Assembly (NCBI RefSeq): GCF_000738005.1
Contig: NZ_JHAL01000001.1
Span: 431,108-495,107 of the forward strand
Length of the DNA stretch: 64,000 nucleotides
Direction: 5' to 3'
From: Bifidobacterium crudilactis
GTDB lineage: Bacteria; Actinomycetota; Actinomycetes; Actinomycetales; Bifidobacteriaceae
Position 1 is the stretch's first letter; every line of letters starts with the position of its first letter. Below are positions 10,645 to 20,346 of this stretch, one piece after another. A program made the position numbers and the translations under genes. The notes beneath the pieces are model-generated. The model did no database searches, was not told where the DNA came from, and saw only the letters and a program-made list of their open reading frames with translations.

Positions 10645-11787
10645 ATGAGTATCCGCGTTGCTATTGCTGGCGTAGGCAATTGTGCCTCGTCGTTGGTGCA
10701 GGGAGTCGAATATTACAAGGATGCCGAAGACGGCACGAAGATTCCGGGCATCATGCACGCCAACTTCGGTGGATATCGGGTTCGTGACATCGAATTCGTC
10801 ACGGCCTTTGATGTTGATGCGCTCAAGGTCGGCAAGGACCTGAGTGAGGCCATCGCTGCATCTCAGAACAATACCTACAAATTCGCAGAAGTCCCGAATC
10901 TCGGCGTTGAGGTTCTTCGTGGACCGACGAATGATGGTCTGGGGGAGTACTACCGCCAGATGATCACCGAGTCCGATGCCGAGCCGGTCGACGTGGTTCA
11001 GGAGCTGAAGGACAAGAAAGTGGACATCCTCGTCAGCTACCTGCCCGTCGGGTCGGAAGAGGCGGACAAGGCCTACGCCACCGCGGCCATGGAGGCCGGA
11101 TGCGGATTCGTCAACTGCCTTCCCGTGTTCATCGCCTCCGATCCGGAGTGGGCTCAGAAGTTCCGCGATGCGGGCGTGCCGATCGTCGGCGACGACATCA
11201 AGTCCCAGGTCGGCGCCACCATCACCCACCGTGTGATGGCCCGTCTGTTCGAGGATCGCGGTGTGCGCCTCGACCGTACATACCAGCTCAACGTCGGCGG
11301 CAACATGGACTTCATGAACATGCTGCAGCGCTCGCGCCTTGAGTCCAAGAAGATTTCGAAGACCCGTGCAGTGACCTCCGTCGTTCCTCACGACATGGAG
11401 GAACGCAACGTGCACATCGGACCTTCCGATTACGTGGCATGGCTCGACGACCGCAAGTTCGCCTTCGTCCGTCTGGAAGGCACCACATTCGGTGATGTCC
11501 CGCTGAATCTGGAATACAAGCTCGAAGTCTGGGATTCGCCCAACTCTGCCGGCATCGTCATCGATGCGGTTCGTGCCGCCAAGATCGCACTCGACCGTCA
11601 CCTTGCGGGGCCGATTCTGGCACCGAGCTCCTACTTCATGAAGTCCCCTGCGGTTCAGCATGAAGACAACGAGGCACGCCGCCTGGTGGAGGAATTCATC
11701 GAAGGCCGCGTGGAGTCCACCGAAGAACAGCTCAATGCCGATGTGGCAGCTGCAAAGGCAGCCGGCAAGGATGTGTGGCGCGCATAG
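10645..11787 (+). CDS. ino1: Inositol-3-phosphate synthase
   Basis: 380 residues, close to mycobacterial Ino1. It converts glucose 6-phosphate to inositol 3-phosphate with NAD, the entry to inositol lipids and related metabolites. The N-terminal nucleotide-binding segment is [16 protein letters not shown] (residues 5-20). [15 protein letters not shown] and [14 protein letters not shown] are the family's central catalytic and dimer blocks, and [13 protein letters not shown] lies near the end. A ribosome binding site (AAGAGGAG, about 10631-10638) precedes the ATG at 10645. The gene is a single transcription unit with a strong terminator directly behind it. Confidence 0.95.
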   Translation: MSIRVAIAGVGNCASSLVQGVEYYKDAEDGTKIPGIMHANFGGYRVRDIEFVTAFDVDALKVGKDLSEAIAASQNNTYKFAEVPNLGVEVLRGPTNDGLGEYYRQMITESDAEPVDVVQELKDKKVDILVSYLPVGSEEADKAYATAAMEAGCGFVNCLPVFIASDPEWAQKFRDAGVPIVGDDIKSQVGATITHRVMARLFEDRGVRLDRTYQLNVGGNMDFMNMLQRSRLESKKISKTRAVTSVVPHDMEERNVHIGPSDYVAWLDDRKFAFVRLEGTTFGDVPLNLEYKLEVWDSPNSAGIVIDAVRAAKIALDRHLAGPILAPSSYFMKSPAVQHEDNEARRLVEEFIEGRVESTEEQLNADVAAAKAAGKDVWRA

Positions 11788-11807
11788 GCGCAATCCGCAT
11801 CGGATTC

Positions 11808-11843
11808 GGCCCTTGACCCCGCAGAAGAGTGGGGTCAAGGGCC
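11808..11843 (+). terminator. Terminator hairpin after ino1
   Basis: Perfect 13-bp stem GGCCCTTGACCCC / GGGGTCAAGGGCC (11808-11820, 11831-11843) with a 10-nt loop, 20 nt after the stop codon and followed by GTTCTACTTTT. This is a strong rho-independent terminator candidate. Confidence 0.85.
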
Positions 11844-11957
11844 GTTCTACTTTTCGATCCCTACACAACCGAGACCTAGTGTCACGAGGATTCCAAAAGG
11901 GTTCCTTGGAGCCCTACTCCTGCGTGGAAGTCAGAATTCAGCTGATAAAGGGGGCAC

Positions 11958-13142
11958 TCAGACGAGGTCGTTTGTGTAGGGATTTTTTCGGAGTATGGGC
12001 AAAATGCGTTTCTCGAAACTCGTCAGGGCGCTGTTGATGACCTGATGCATGTCGTAGTAGGCATAGGTGCCGAGCCTGCCGCCGAAGAAGACTTCCGGTT
12101 CCGATTCGGCCAGTTTTTTGTAGGCGTTGTACAGCTTGCGATCCTCCGCCGTGTTGATTGGATAGTAAGGCTCGTCTCCCCGTTGGGCGAAGCGGGAGTA
12201 TTCTTCCCAGACCACGGTCTTCTCGGCGTTCTGCCGTTCGCGGCGCTCCGGATTGAAGTTCTTGAACTCAATCGCCCTGGTGAAGGGAACATCGGCATCC
12301 GGAAAATTCATCACCGGGCAGCCGAAATGATCGCCCTCATCATATCGACGTTCCTTGAAATCGACGGTCCGCCATTGCAGCTCGCCCAGGGAATAATCGA
12401 AATACCGGTCCACCGGCCCCGTATAGATAACCGGGACCTTGCCGACCAGAGCCTTCTTGCTCCAAGGCTGTGAAGTGTCGAAGAAATCGGTGTTGAGATG
12501 GACGTGGATGCGCTCGTCGGCAATCATCCGCTCGAACCACGCGGTATAGCCGTCAGTCGGCAGACCCTCCCATGTGTCTTTGAAATAGCGATTGTCGTAG
12601 TTGAACCGTACCGGAAGTCGTTTGATAATCGAGGCCGGCAATTCGCCAGGGTCGGTCTGCCACTGTTTGGCGGTGTAATTCTTGATGAAGGCCTCATACA
12701 GAGGCCGGCCGATCAGACTGATACCCTGGTCGTTGAGATTTTCGGGATCGGTGCCGGCAAGTTCGCCGGCCTGCTTCGCCACCAGCGTCTCAGCCTCCGC
12801 AGGGGTGTAATGCGCGTGAAAGAACTGATTAATCGTGCCTAGGTTGATTGGCAGGGGAAAGACCTCACCCTGATGAGTTGCGTACACCCGATGCACATAC
12901 TTCGTAAAATCGGTGAATCGATTGACATAGTTCCATACGCGCCGGTTTGAGGTGTGAAAGAGATGAGCGCCGTATCGGTGAATTTCCGCCCCGGTCTCCT
13001 CGTCGAAGTAGCTGTACGCGTTTCCTCCGATATGGTCGCGAATATCGAGCAGCTCGACTGTCGCTCCGGTGTGCTCCACCGCCTGCTGGGCGATGGTGAG
13101 TCCATAAAGGCCCGCTCCCACAATGACTAGATCTGCGTTCAT
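11958..13142 (-). CDS. glf: UDP-galactopyranose mutase
   Basis: 394 residues. This FAD enzyme interconverts UDP-galactopyranose and UDP-galactofuranose, the donor for galactofuranose-containing surface glycans. The N-terminal dinucleotide motif is VIVGAGLYGLTIA, with the family signature HIGGNAYSYFDEETG and RYGAHLFHTSNRRVW. Central FIKNYTAKQWQTDP and the late conserved RKLYNAYKKLAE, GRLGTYAYYDMHQVI blocks are present. The ATG at 13142 has AAAGGG about 5 nt upstream on the coding strand; a GTG two codons earlier abuts that site and is unlikely. The gene stands alone, with no glycan cluster next to it. A partial inverted copy of its 3' end may lie at 11857-11880. Confidence 0.96.
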   Translation of the reverse strand: MNADLVIVGAGLYGLTIAQQAVEHTGATVELLDIRDHIGGNAYSYFDEETGAEIHRYGAHLFHTSNRRVWNYVNRFTDFTKYVHRVYATHQGEVFPLPINLGTINQFFHAHYTPAEAETLVAKQAGELAGTDPENLNDQGISLIGRPLYEAFIKNYTAKQWQTDPGELPASIIKRLPVRFNYDNRYFKDTWEGLPTDGYTAWFERMIADERIHVHLNTDFFDTSQPWSKKALVGKVPVIYTGPVDRYFDYSLGELQWRTVDFKERRYDEGDHFGCPVMNFPDADVPFTRAIEFKNFNPERRERQNAEKTVVWEEYSRFAQRGDEPYYPINTAEDRKLYNAYKKLAESEPEVFFGGRLGTYAYYDMHQVINSALTSFEKRILPILRKNPYTNDLV

Positions 13143-13284
13143 CTGCACCCTTTGCTTGCACTGAAAAGATTGATACCAGCTCGAATCATTTTCATAGTAC
13201 CTTGAGCCGGATTCGCATCATTCACCCATGAGCTCGTATCCACGGCGATGCGGCAGATGCGCCGTCGCTGGTTTTCGCCGCAGT

Positions 13285-13312
13285 TTGCGATAGTCAGGCA
13301 TTCGGGTAGTAT
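13285..13312 (+). promoter_or_regulatory. Promoter of the SRP RNA gene
   Basis: A -35-like TTGCGA at 13285-13290 and a -10-like TAGTAT at 13307-13312 are 16 nt apart. The predicted transcription start, about 13319-13320, coincides with the first base of the SRP RNA closing stem, which supports both calls. Confidence 0.7.
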
Positions 13313-13318
13313 GGTCGT

Positions 13319-13402
13319 TGCTCCTACGTGGCGTTATGTCACCCAATCCCCCCAGGGCAGGAATGCAGCAAGGGTAAGTGGCCTCTGACGGGTGCGTAGG
13401 AG
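13319..13402 (+). ncRNA. ffs: Signal recognition particle RNA (small bacterial type, 4.5S-like)
   Basis: A closing stem CTCCTACG / CGTAGGAG (13321-13328 with 13395-13402) encloses the SRP domain IV apical region CCAGGGCAGGAATGCAGCAAG, here seen as GGCAGGAAT and GCAGCAAGGG (about 13354-13374), where Ffh binds. The T-rich TTTTCTTTTT immediately after the stem completes an intrinsic terminator. The length, about 84-90 nt, fits the short Alu-less SRP RNA of this phylum. The RNA forms the SRP with Ffh and directs membrane-protein ribosomes to FtsY. Confidence 0.93.
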
Positions 13403-13560
13403 TTTTCTTTTTCCGGTCGACGGCGAGGTCGACTCCGCCGTCAAGTGTTTGCTGAATGCCTGTCCGAATGCCTGTCTGACGGGCCGATTCCTGTGAATGA
13501 TGTGCTTCGATTCGACGCTCCCCGCCGTAAATGGTGACCATGAGCCTTACAGTCATAGGT

Positions 13561-14586
13561 ATGAGCAACAATTCACAAACAGATAGCTCCGTGCTTGGCG
13601 GTGTCCAGGAGGACACGCCTGTCGAGGATATCGCGTTGCAGCTTGCCCAGGCCGACCCGTTGACGATTCGTCCACGCAGGTCCTCAAGGGTTCTGTGCAT
13701 CGTGATCGGTGTCCTGTTCCTCTGTGCGGCGGGGATCGTCTGGTGGCTTGGCGTGCGTACCGTAAGCGGTCAGGAGTACGACGATCTGGTGTGGACTCAT
13801 TTCCGCGACGCAGTCCCCTCATGGATGGCTCCGGTTATGGGCGTATTCACCTCGAGCTTCGCTGCCCCCGTGGTGGTGGGTGTGCTGTCAGTGATTTCGC
13901 TGGTGTTGATCGTGCTGCGCAAACGGTGGTGGATGATCGGGCAGTTCGTGGTGCTGATCGCATTGTGCGCGGTCATCCCCGGGATATTGAAATCCTCTCT
14001 GCCAAGGCCGCAGCTCATCAATTCCTTGGCGAGCCAGAGCAATTCCGCGCCTTCCGGACATACGATGATCACCTGTGCGGCGGGAGCCATGCTGTTGTGT
14101 GCGGTTCCGCGTGCATGGCGTGCTGTCTGCGCCGTGGTGGCGGTGGCCTTGTCCTTCATGATGGCGCTGTCCGTTGTGGACGGGCAATGGCACAGACCAA
14201 GCGATACGGTTATGGCCTTGCTCATCACCGTTGGGCTGGCGTGCATTATGCTGGCATGCACCAGCAGATCCGGTATGGATGCGCCGGGAACGAGGGCGTC
14301 CTCCGCAAGCGTGCAGATCGTGTCAAGCGTTATGATTACCGCTGGTACCGTGGCTCTGGTCTATGGAATGTACGTCATCTGGCAGATTATGCCCGGCCTG
14401 CAGTTCAGTGCTCAATGGGCTCGGTCGGGAGCGCATATCTCCTTCATGGTCGTGCAGCTCGGACTGAGCGCTTTAGGATTCGGTATCCTGCTGGCATTGA
14501 GACATCTGACCGCGGCGCCTTTGAGCAAGATAGGGCTCGTCGGTGCGCCACCGGCGCCTCCGAAGAATGCGGCGCAAAGTCGGTGA
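13561..14586 (+). CDS. PAP2-family phosphatase, membrane protein
   Basis: 341 residues from ATG 13561; in-frame ATG codons at 13531 and 13540 are alternatives and no clear ribosome binding site decides. It has about six membrane helices, the first at VLCIVIGVLFLCAAGIVWWL. The three PAP2 motifs are seen: KSSLPRP (KxxxxRP), PSGHT, and the extended DGQWHRPSDTVMALL carrying the last catalytic His and Asp. The active site would face outward. Such enzymes dephosphorylate lipid pyrophosphates (for example undecaprenyl pyrophosphate) or phosphatidate; the substrate here is not determined. It sits between the SRP RNA and topA. Confidence 0.88.
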   Translation: MSNNSQTDSSVLGGVQEDTPVEDIALQLAQADPLTIRPRRSSRVLCIVIGVLFLCAAGIVWWLGVRTVSGQEYDDLVWTHFRDAVPSWMAPVMGVFTSSFAAPVVVGVLSVISLVLIVLRKRWWMIGQFVVLIALCAVIPGILKSSLPRPQLINSLASQSNSAPSGHTMITCAAGAMLLCAVPRAWRAVCAVVAVALSFMMALSVVDGQWHRPSDTVMALLITVGLACIMLACTSRSGMDAPGTRASSASVQIVSSVMITAGTVALVYGMYVIWQIMPGLQFSAQWARSGAHISFMVVQLGLSALGFGILLALRHLTAAPLSKIGLVGAPPAPPKNAAQSR

Positions 14587-14676
14587 TCCGGAATTCGGAA
14601 CACCGCCGTGTACTGACTTACACGTCGCGTGGGTATGATTACCTGCGATAAGACGACAGATGATAAGGAGATGTCG

Positions 14677-17600
14677 ATGGCAACCGGCACGAAGCTCGTC
14701 ATTGTGGAATCCCCCACGAAAGCGAAGAAAATAGGCGGATACCTCGGCGACGGCTATACCGTGATGGCATCCGTCGGCCATATCCGCGATCTTGCCCAGC
14801 CTTCGCAGGTACCAGCTGCGAAAAAGGCTCAGTTCGGTAAGTTCGGAGTCGATGTTGAGGACGGGTTCACGCCCTACTACATCGTCGACGGCGACAAGAA
14901 GAAAACCGTCGCCGAGTTGAAAAGCGCCTTGAAATCCGCCGATGAACTCTTCCTCGCAACCGATGAGGATCGCGAAGGGGAGGCCATCGCCTGGCACTTG
15001 GTGCAGACGCTGAAGCCCAAGGTGCCCGTAAGACGCATGGTCTTCCATGAAATCACACCCGAGGCCATACGGTCATCCCTCAACCAGACGCGTGACGTGG
15101 ACGGCAATATGGTCGATGCCCAGGAGACGCGGCGTGTGCTGGACCGTCTGTATGGGTATGAGCTTTCACCTGTGCTGTGGCGCAAGGTGGGGCCGGGCCT
15201 CAGTGCCGGACGAGTTCAGTCGGTGGCCACACGGCTCATCGTGGAACGCGAACGCGAACGCATGGCCTTCGTGCGAACATCCTATTGGGATGTGCTGGCC
15301 ACGCTGAATACTGAGGACGGGGCCGGCCCGGATAGCGCAGGCCAGGGATTCGACGCCCGTCTGGTGCAGCTCGACGGCAAACGTCTGGCCGGTTCCAAGG
15401 ACTTCGACGAATCTGGCAACGCCACCAAAGCCGCGTTGAAGGATGGCGCCCTGCGTCTCGAGCAGGCACAGGCCGAATCGCTGGTGGAGGAGCTCAAGGG
15501 CAAGGACTTCACCGTTCAGGGGATGGACACCAAGCCCTACCGCCGTCGCCCCCAGCCCCCGTTCACCACCTCGACACTGCAGCAGACCGCAGGAAACAGG
15601 CTGGGTATGAGTTCGCGTTCGACCATGCGTGCGGCGCAGGGCCTGTACGAGAACGGCTACATCACCTACATGCGAACCGATTCGGTCACGCTCTCGCAGG
15701 AGGCCATCGCCGCAGCGCGTGAAAGCGTCCAGGAACGTTTCGGCAAGAACTACCTTTCCGAAAAACCCAAGCAGTACACCACCAAAACCGCCGGTGCTCA
15801 GGAGGCCCATGAGTGCATCCGCCCGGCGGGTTCGCACTTCCGCTCTCCCGACGAGCTTGCGGGATTGCCGCCGGACCAGCTCAAGCTGTACACCCTGATC
15901 TGGCGCAGGACCCTCGCCTCGCAGATGGCCGATGCCACAGGCTCCACCGCAACCGTCAAAATCGAGGCGGAAAGCGACAAGCAAGGCGTGGCCGTGTTCC
16001 AGGCATCCGGTACGGTCATCGAATTCCCCGGATTCCTCAAGGCCCTGGGCGAGGGACGTCACGCTGTCCAGAGCGGAAGCAAGAAGGATGGCGGCGACGG
16101 CAAGACCGCCGATGACGCCAACGCCTCGCTGCCGGTGATGGGCAAAGGCGACGTGCTGCATGCCAGCGAACTGCAGGCGGATGGGCACGAGACCCAGCCC
16201 CCGGCACGGTATACCGAAGCGACCCTGGTCAAGACCTTGGAAGCCAGGGAAATCGGCCGACCTTCGACCTATGCGAGCATCATTTCTACGATTATCGACC
16301 GCGGATACGTCTATGAGCGCGGCCGTGCGCTGATTCCTTCGTGGCTGGCCTTCTCGGTGATCAAGCTTCTCGAGAGCAAGTTCCCGAAATATGTGGATTA
16401 CCAGTTCACCGCCCAGATGGAGAACGGTCTGGATATGATCGCGCATGGCAAGGAAAGCGGTCAGGAGTGGCTGACCCGTTTCTACTTCGGGGCAGGGGAA
16501 TCTTCCGCGCATAGTCCGGACGAAGCGCATGAGGGTCTGCAGCAGCAGGTCGCACAACTCGGTGAAATCGACGCCAGGGCTATCAACACCATCGAGATCG
16601 GTGACGGCCTTCAGGTCAGGGTGGGGCGATACGGCCCGTATCTGGAAGACACCGTCGAGCTCGACGACGAAGGAAACCCGAAAAGAGCTTCGATACCCGA
16701 GACCATCGCGCCGGACGAACTGACCGTCGCCGCAGGGCACGAACTCATCGCCAGCAATGCGGGAGGCCCGCGAGAGCTGGGCAAGGACCCGAAAACCGGT
16801 GGTACCGTCGAGGTACGCAAAGGCCGATTCGGACCTTATGTCGCACTGGTCCAGCCGGATGACGACGGCAAGGCGTCCGGGCAGGAAGCCGCGGAAGACA
16901 AGCCCAGGAAACGCTCTAAGAAGGCTGTTGCCAACAAGCCCAAGATGGCGTCGCTTTTCAAAACCATGGACCCCGAGACCTTGACGCTCGAAGATGCGCT
17001 CAAACTGCTGGAACTTCCTCGCACAGTCGGCAGCATCGAGGAGCAGGACGCCGAGAGCGGCAACACCACGGAAGCCGTGGTCACCGCGAACAACGGGCGA
17101 TATGGCCCGTATCTCACCAAAACCGCCGGAAACGGCAGCACCGAAACCCGTTCCCTTGCCAGTGAAGACGAGATATTCACCGTCGATATGACCAAGGCCA
17201 AGGAGCTGTTCGCCCAACCGAAGTACGGACGCAGAGCCAGAGGAGCCGCCAAACCGCCGCTTCGTGAGCTCGGTGCGGATCCCGAGAACGGCAAGAGCGT
17301 CACCATCAAGGACGGTTTCTACGGCGCGTACATCACCGACGGAGAAACCAATCGCACCCTGCCCAAGCAGTATTCCCCCGAATCCATCGAGCCTGCGGAA
17401 GCCTTCCGTCTGCTGGCCGAGAAAAGGGCTGCCGGGCCGGTGAAGCGCAAGGGTCGAGGCGCGCGAAAAGGTTCGTCGTCCAAGGCGGCGAGCAGCAAGT
17501 CGAAGAGTGCCGGAAAGACCAGCAAGGCGGGAAAGGCCGGTACTGCCGCGAAGAAGACGAAGAAGGCCACAGGCACATCCGCCGCAGCCAAGGCGAGGTC

Positions 17601-17709
17601 CTCGAAGGCATCTTCGGCCGCGTCGAAGTCCACGGCGCGAAGCACGAGCAGAAGCAAGACCAAAGCCGATGCCACAGCTGCCGGTGCATCTTCGGACAAG
17701 CTGGAGTGA
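14677..17709 (+). CDS. topA: DNA topoisomerase I
   Basis: 1010 residues. It relaxes negative supercoils. The start is ATG 14677 ([12 protein letters not shown]), 6 nt after an AAGGAG site at 14665-14670; the nearer ATG at 14671 has no spacing. The Toprim domain has [16 protein letters not shown] and [16 protein letters not shown]. The active-site tyrosine lies in [10 protein letters not shown] (about Tyr331). Instead of zinc fingers, the C-terminal half holds at least four Toprim_C-type repeats with [23 protein letters not shown] and DGFYGAYI. The end is a Lys/Ala/Ser-rich tail of about 100 residues, probably DNA-binding. It is the first gene of a topA-tmk-holB operon. Confidence 0.97.
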   Translation: MATGTKLVIVESPTKAKKIGGYLGDGYTVMASVGHIRDLAQPSQVPAAKKAQFGKFGVDVEDGFTPYYIVDGDKKKTVAELKSALKSADELFLATDEDREGEAIAWHLVQTLKPKVPVRRMVFHEITPEAIRSSLNQTRDVDGNMVDAQETRRVLDRLYGYELSPVLWRKVGPGLSAGRVQSVATRLIVERERERMAFVRTSYWDVLATLNTEDGAGPDSAGQGFDARLVQLDGKRLAGSKDFDESGNATKAALKDGALRLEQAQAESLVEELKGKDFTVQGMDTKPYRRRPQPPFTTSTLQQTAGNRLGMSSRSTMRAAQGLYENGYITYMRTDSVTLSQEAIAAARESVQERFGKNYLSEKPKQYTTKTAGAQEAHECIRPAGSHFRSPDELAGLPPDQLKLYTLIWRRTLASQMADATGSTATVKIEAESDKQGVAVFQASGTVIEFPGFLKALGEGRHAVQSGSKKDGGDGKTADDANASLPVMGKGDVLHASELQADGHETQPPARYTEATLVKTLEAREIGRPSTYASIISTIIDRGYVYERGRALIPSWLAFSVIKLLESKFPKYVDYQFTAQMENGLDMIAHGKESGQEWLTRFYFGAGESSAHSPDEAHEGLQQQVAQLGEIDARAINTIEIGDGLQVRVGRYGPYLEDTVELDDEGNPKRASIPETIAPDELTVAAGHELIASNAGGPRELGKDPKTGGTVEVRKGRFGPYVALVQPDDDGKASGQEAAEDKPRKRSKKAVANKPKMASLFKTMDPETLTLEDALKLLELPRTVGSIEEQDAESGNTTEAVVTANNGRYGPYLTKTAGNGSTETRSLASEDEIFTVDMTKAKELFAQPKYGRRARGAAKPPLRELGADPENGKSVTIKDGFYGAYITDGETNRTLPKQYSPESIEPAEAFRLLAEKRAAGPVKRKGRGARKGSSSKAASSKSKSAGKTSKAGKAGTAAKKTKKATGTSAAAKARSSKASSAASKSTARSTSRSKTKADATAAGASSDKLE

Positions 17710-17713
17710 GTGT

Positions 17714-18418
17714 ATGACAGGCCTCTTCATTTCCTTCGAAGGCGTCGACGGCGTGGGGAAAACCACGCAGGTCAACCGTTTGCACAACTATGCCCTTGAG
17801 CGGGGCCTGCAGCCTTTGGTGACCAGGGAACCCGGCGGCACTCCGGTGGGACTGGCCATCCGTGAACTCGTGTTGCACGGCATCGCGGCCTTCCCGTCAT
17901 TCGCCGTGACGGGGGGCTCCGACGTCGTGGAGGAGGGTGACGACCTCGGCCCGAGGACGGAGGCTCTGCTCTATGCCGCCGATCGCGCCCAACACGTTTC
18001 CCAGGTGATTCGACCGGCCTTGCAACGCGGTCAACTGGTGGTCAGCGACCGCTACGTGGATTCCTCTCTGGCATACCAGGCGGGCGGGCGCGAGCTTACG
18101 GTCGATGACGTTCGAGGTCTGAGCACCTGGGCGACACACGGTCTGATGCCTCGACGAACCTATCTGCTCGATATGGACCCAGAGCTGTCCCATGCCAGAC
18201 TTCGTCACCAGCTCGACAGATTGGAAGTGGAGGGCGATGACTTCCAACGCCGTACCCGTGACGAGTTTCTGAAGCTTGCCGAGGCGGAGCCCGAACGATT
18301 CGTCGTGTTGGACGCCAGTCAGTCACCTGATGACATCTGGCAGCGCATCCGGCGTGATTTCGATGCCTTGACGGCGGAATCCGGGATATCCGGGTCCTCG
18401 GAACAGGATTCCCGATGA
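17714..18418 (+). CDS. tmk: Thymidylate kinase
   Basis: 234 residues. It phosphorylates dTMP to dTDP for DNA synthesis. The P-loop is [12 protein letters not shown] (residues 8-19), the DR motif is [12 protein letters not shown], and the substrate-binding REPGGTPVG is present. The ATG at 17714 lies 4 nt after the topA stop, with GGAG inside the end of topA as its ribosome binding site. The family core is about 205-215 residues; a small insertion around residues 60-75 ([11 protein letters not shown]) accounts for the extra length. The TGA overlaps the holB ATG (ATGA). Confidence 0.95.
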   Translation: MTGLFISFEGVDGVGKTTQVNRLHNYALERGLQPLVTREPGGTPVGLAIRELVLHGIAAFPSFAVTGGSDVVEEGDDLGPRTEALLYAADRAQHVSQVIRPALQRGQLVVSDRYVDSSLAYQAGGRELTVDDVRGLSTWATHGLMPRRTYLLDMDPELSHARLRHQLDRLEVEGDDFQRRTRDEFLKLAEAEPERFVVLDASQSPDDIWQRIRRDFDALTAESGISGSSEQDSR

Positions 18419-19602
18419 GTGTCTGGGATGCCATCGTCGGGCAGCGCCCCGTCGTGGACATGCTTTCCAGGGTCGCGCAGCTGTCCGGGCCGAGTGCGGA
18501 CCCAAGCGGGCAGCACTCCCGTCGCGACGACCTCGCACAGTCCTGGCTGATTTGCGGACCTCCGGGATCGGGGCGCTCAAACGTCGCACGGGCCTTTGCG
18601 GCGGCGATGGACAGTCCTGACCATGGACTTGATGACGAGCCCACCAAGGTGACCAGGCAGGTTCTTTCCGGAACGCACCCCGATGTCACCATCCTGGCCA
18701 CGGATAAGGTGACCATCGGCATCGACCAGGTGCGTGACCTTATCGCCACCTCCGAGCAGATGCCGAGCACCGCTCCCTGGCGAATCATCATCATCGAGGA
18801 CGTCGACCGCATGATGGAGCGCACCACGAACGTGCTGCTCAAGGAAATCGAGGAGCCTGCGGAACACACGATTTGGCTGCTGTGCGCACCAAGCCCGCAG
18901 GATGTGCTGCCGACCATCCGTTCCCGTACCAGAATCGTCAACCTCGCCGTACCCACCACCGCCGCGGTAACGGCTTTTCTCAAGGAGCATACGGATGCGG
19001 ACCGGCACGTTGCGGCGCGGGCCGCGCGTTTGGCCGAAGGACACATCGGCATCGCCCGTCTGTACGCCACGAACGAGCGAGTGATGGCCGACAGGGATTC
19101 TCTGGTCGTCGGCGTGCTCGGCATGTCTCGGACGTCGGACGCGGTCATGCTGGCCGAAGGGCTCATCGAGAATGCCCGTGGGCAGGCGCAGGAGGACATC
19201 GCGGCTCAGGTCGAGGCGGAACAGCGCTCTTTCAGAAGAATCAACGGTCTGGATGAGAAGGACCGCATGCCGCCCAACCTCAGGTCGGCGTATCACGCGA
19301 TTGGCGCAAAGGATGATGTGAGACGACGTGTGACCCGACGTTCGCGGGATGTGCTTGATCGGGCGTTGAATTCCGTGGCCAGCGTGTATCGGGATGTATG
19401 TGTATTGCAGAACAATGCCGAGGACGCCGTCGGCATCATCAATCTGGAGAACCGTACGGCGATTACCGAACTCTCGGTGCGGCTGAGCCGATCCCAGGCG
19501 ATTGACCGCTTGGAGCACATCGCCGTCGCCCGCCGCCGCATGGCAGGGAATGTGGCGCCTCAATTGGCGTTTGAAGCCCTGTTCGCCAGCTTGGTGGTCT
19601 GA
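18415..19602 (+). CDS. holB: DNA polymerase III subunit delta'
   Basis: 395 residues. It is a clamp-loader subunit working with DnaX (gamma/tau) and delta to open the sliding clamp. It starts with the family's [15 protein letters not shown] and has a P-loop-like [36 protein letters not shown] and [27 protein letters not shown] are typical of delta' (the latter region carries the sensor-like segment). SRTRIVNL follows. The start overlaps the tmk stop by 4 nt, so translation is coupled. tmk-holB adjacency is common in bacteria. Repeat copy 2 lies 16 nt after the stop codon. Confidence 0.94.
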   Translation: MSVWDAIVGQRPVVDMLSRVAQLSGPSADPSGQHSRRDDLAQSWLICGPPGSGRSNVARAFAAAMDSPDHGLDDEPTKVTRQVLSGTHPDVTILATDKVTIGIDQVRDLIATSEQMPSTAPWRIIIIEDVDRMMERTTNVLLKEIEEPAEHTIWLLCAPSPQDVLPTIRSRTRIVNLAVPTTAAVTAFLKEHTDADRHVAARAARLAEGHIGIARLYATNERVMADRDSLVVGVLGMSRTSDAVMLAEGLIENARGQAQEDIAAQVEAEQRSFRRINGLDEKDRMPPNLRSAYHAIGAKDDVRRRVTRRSRDVLDRALNSVASVYRDVCVLQNNAEDAVGIINLENRTAITELSVRLSRSQAIDRLEHIAVARRRMAGNVAPQLAFEALFASLVV

Positions 19603-19618
19603 AAACCGCGCGCACGGA

Positions 19619-19689
19619 GATAACTGCACTAAAAGGACAGCAAATGCGCACTGTGTGCTGATAAAAGCTGTCCTTTTAGTGCAGTTATC
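19619..19689. repeat. Dispersed palindromic element, copy 2
   Basis: Perfect 23-bp arms (19619-19641, 19667-19689), identical to copy 1, around a different 25-nt loop. It starts 16 nt after holB and ends 29 nt before the YbhB-family ATG, so its right arm may overlap that gene's -35 region. Confidence 0.95.
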
Positions 19690-19712
19690 TTCAATTTGGA
19701 TAATGGCATACT
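19683..19712 (+). promoter_or_regulatory. Putative promoter of the YbhB-family gene, next to repeat copy 2
   Basis: An extended -10 TGG-CATACT (-10 hexamer 19707-19712) lies 6 nt before the ATG, and TTATCT at 19685-19690 is a weak -35 at 16 nt that reuses the end of the palindrome. A leaderless or nearly leaderless transcript is predicted. Confidence 0.4.
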
Positions 19713-19718
19713 GGGTAT

Positions 19719-20261
19719 ATGAGAATTTCCACTGATTTCACGCAGATACCAGACGAGTACGGCAAATATGCGGATGCATCGGGGCGTATCGACGGTGTGC
19801 CGGTGGTCTCCTTCCCTTTCACGATTGCAGAGATTCCGAACACCTGCAGTGTCTTGCATTGGGAGCTGGTCGATCCGGATTCGATTCCGGTGTGCGGATT
19901 CCAGTGGATTCATTGGTCGGTGGCGAATCTGTCCATGACCGATATCGCTTTCGAGGACGGCGTAGTGCGCATTCCCGCTGATTTCTCACGTCAGCAACCG
20001 CGGCTTGCTCCGAGCGCGATCCAGGGACGGACCTCGGCGGCGTCACCCTTCGTTGGCAAGGACCATCCCGAAGTGACGATGCGATACAACGGGCCGCAGC
20101 CGCCGGACCGTCCTCATGGCTATCTTCTGCGCGTTTGGGCGGCTTCGCAAAGCATCGAAGGTCTGGACGAAGGGTTCTGGCTGAACGAGCTCGAAGGCCG
20201 GATGCGTGAACCACACGCCTATCTGGATTCGGCGACGGCGATCCTCCCCAGCAGAGCCTGA
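19719..20261 (+). CDS. YbhB/YbcL family Raf-kinase-inhibitor-like (PEBP) protein
   Basis: 180 residues, a typical bacterial PEBP size, with no signal peptide. Conserved blocks are SFPFTIAEIP, HWELVDPDS, WIHWSVANL (corresponding to the family DPDAP...HW motifs in degenerate form), and PHGYLLRVWAAS near the end. PEBP proteins bind small ligands or phosphorylated groups; the biological role of bacterial YbhB is not established. The usual central GGxxY/H phosphate-pocket signature is weak here (VGKDHPEVTMRYNGPQPPD). It stands alone between repeat copy 2 and the C69 peptidase. Confidence 0.85.
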   Translation: MRISTDFTQIPDEYGKYADASGRIDGVPVVSFPFTIAEIPNTCSVLHWELVDPDSIPVCGFQWIHWSVANLSMTDIAFEDGVVRIPADFSRQQPRLAPSAIQGRTSAASPFVGKDHPEVTMRYNGPQPPDRPHGYLLRVWAASQSIEGLDEGFWLNELEGRMREPHAYLDSATAILPSRA

Positions 20262-20346
20262 AGGCTTCGCGAGGGGCGTCATTTGGCGTAGCCCGGCACT
20301 AGAGTGTGCAGTGAAAGCGTGAGTCGTTGTCGAAAGGAAGACACGC

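Noticed and set aside
10588..11868. 426-codon minus frame opposite ino1
   Set aside because: Lies fully over a gene with strong family motifs on the plus strand; His/Gly/Val-rich translation is typical of an antisense shadow.
15166..17787. 873-codon open frame on the minus strand opposite topA/tmk
   Set aside because: It is antisense to a clear topA gene; the high-GC codon pattern leaves such frames open. Its protein has no family features.
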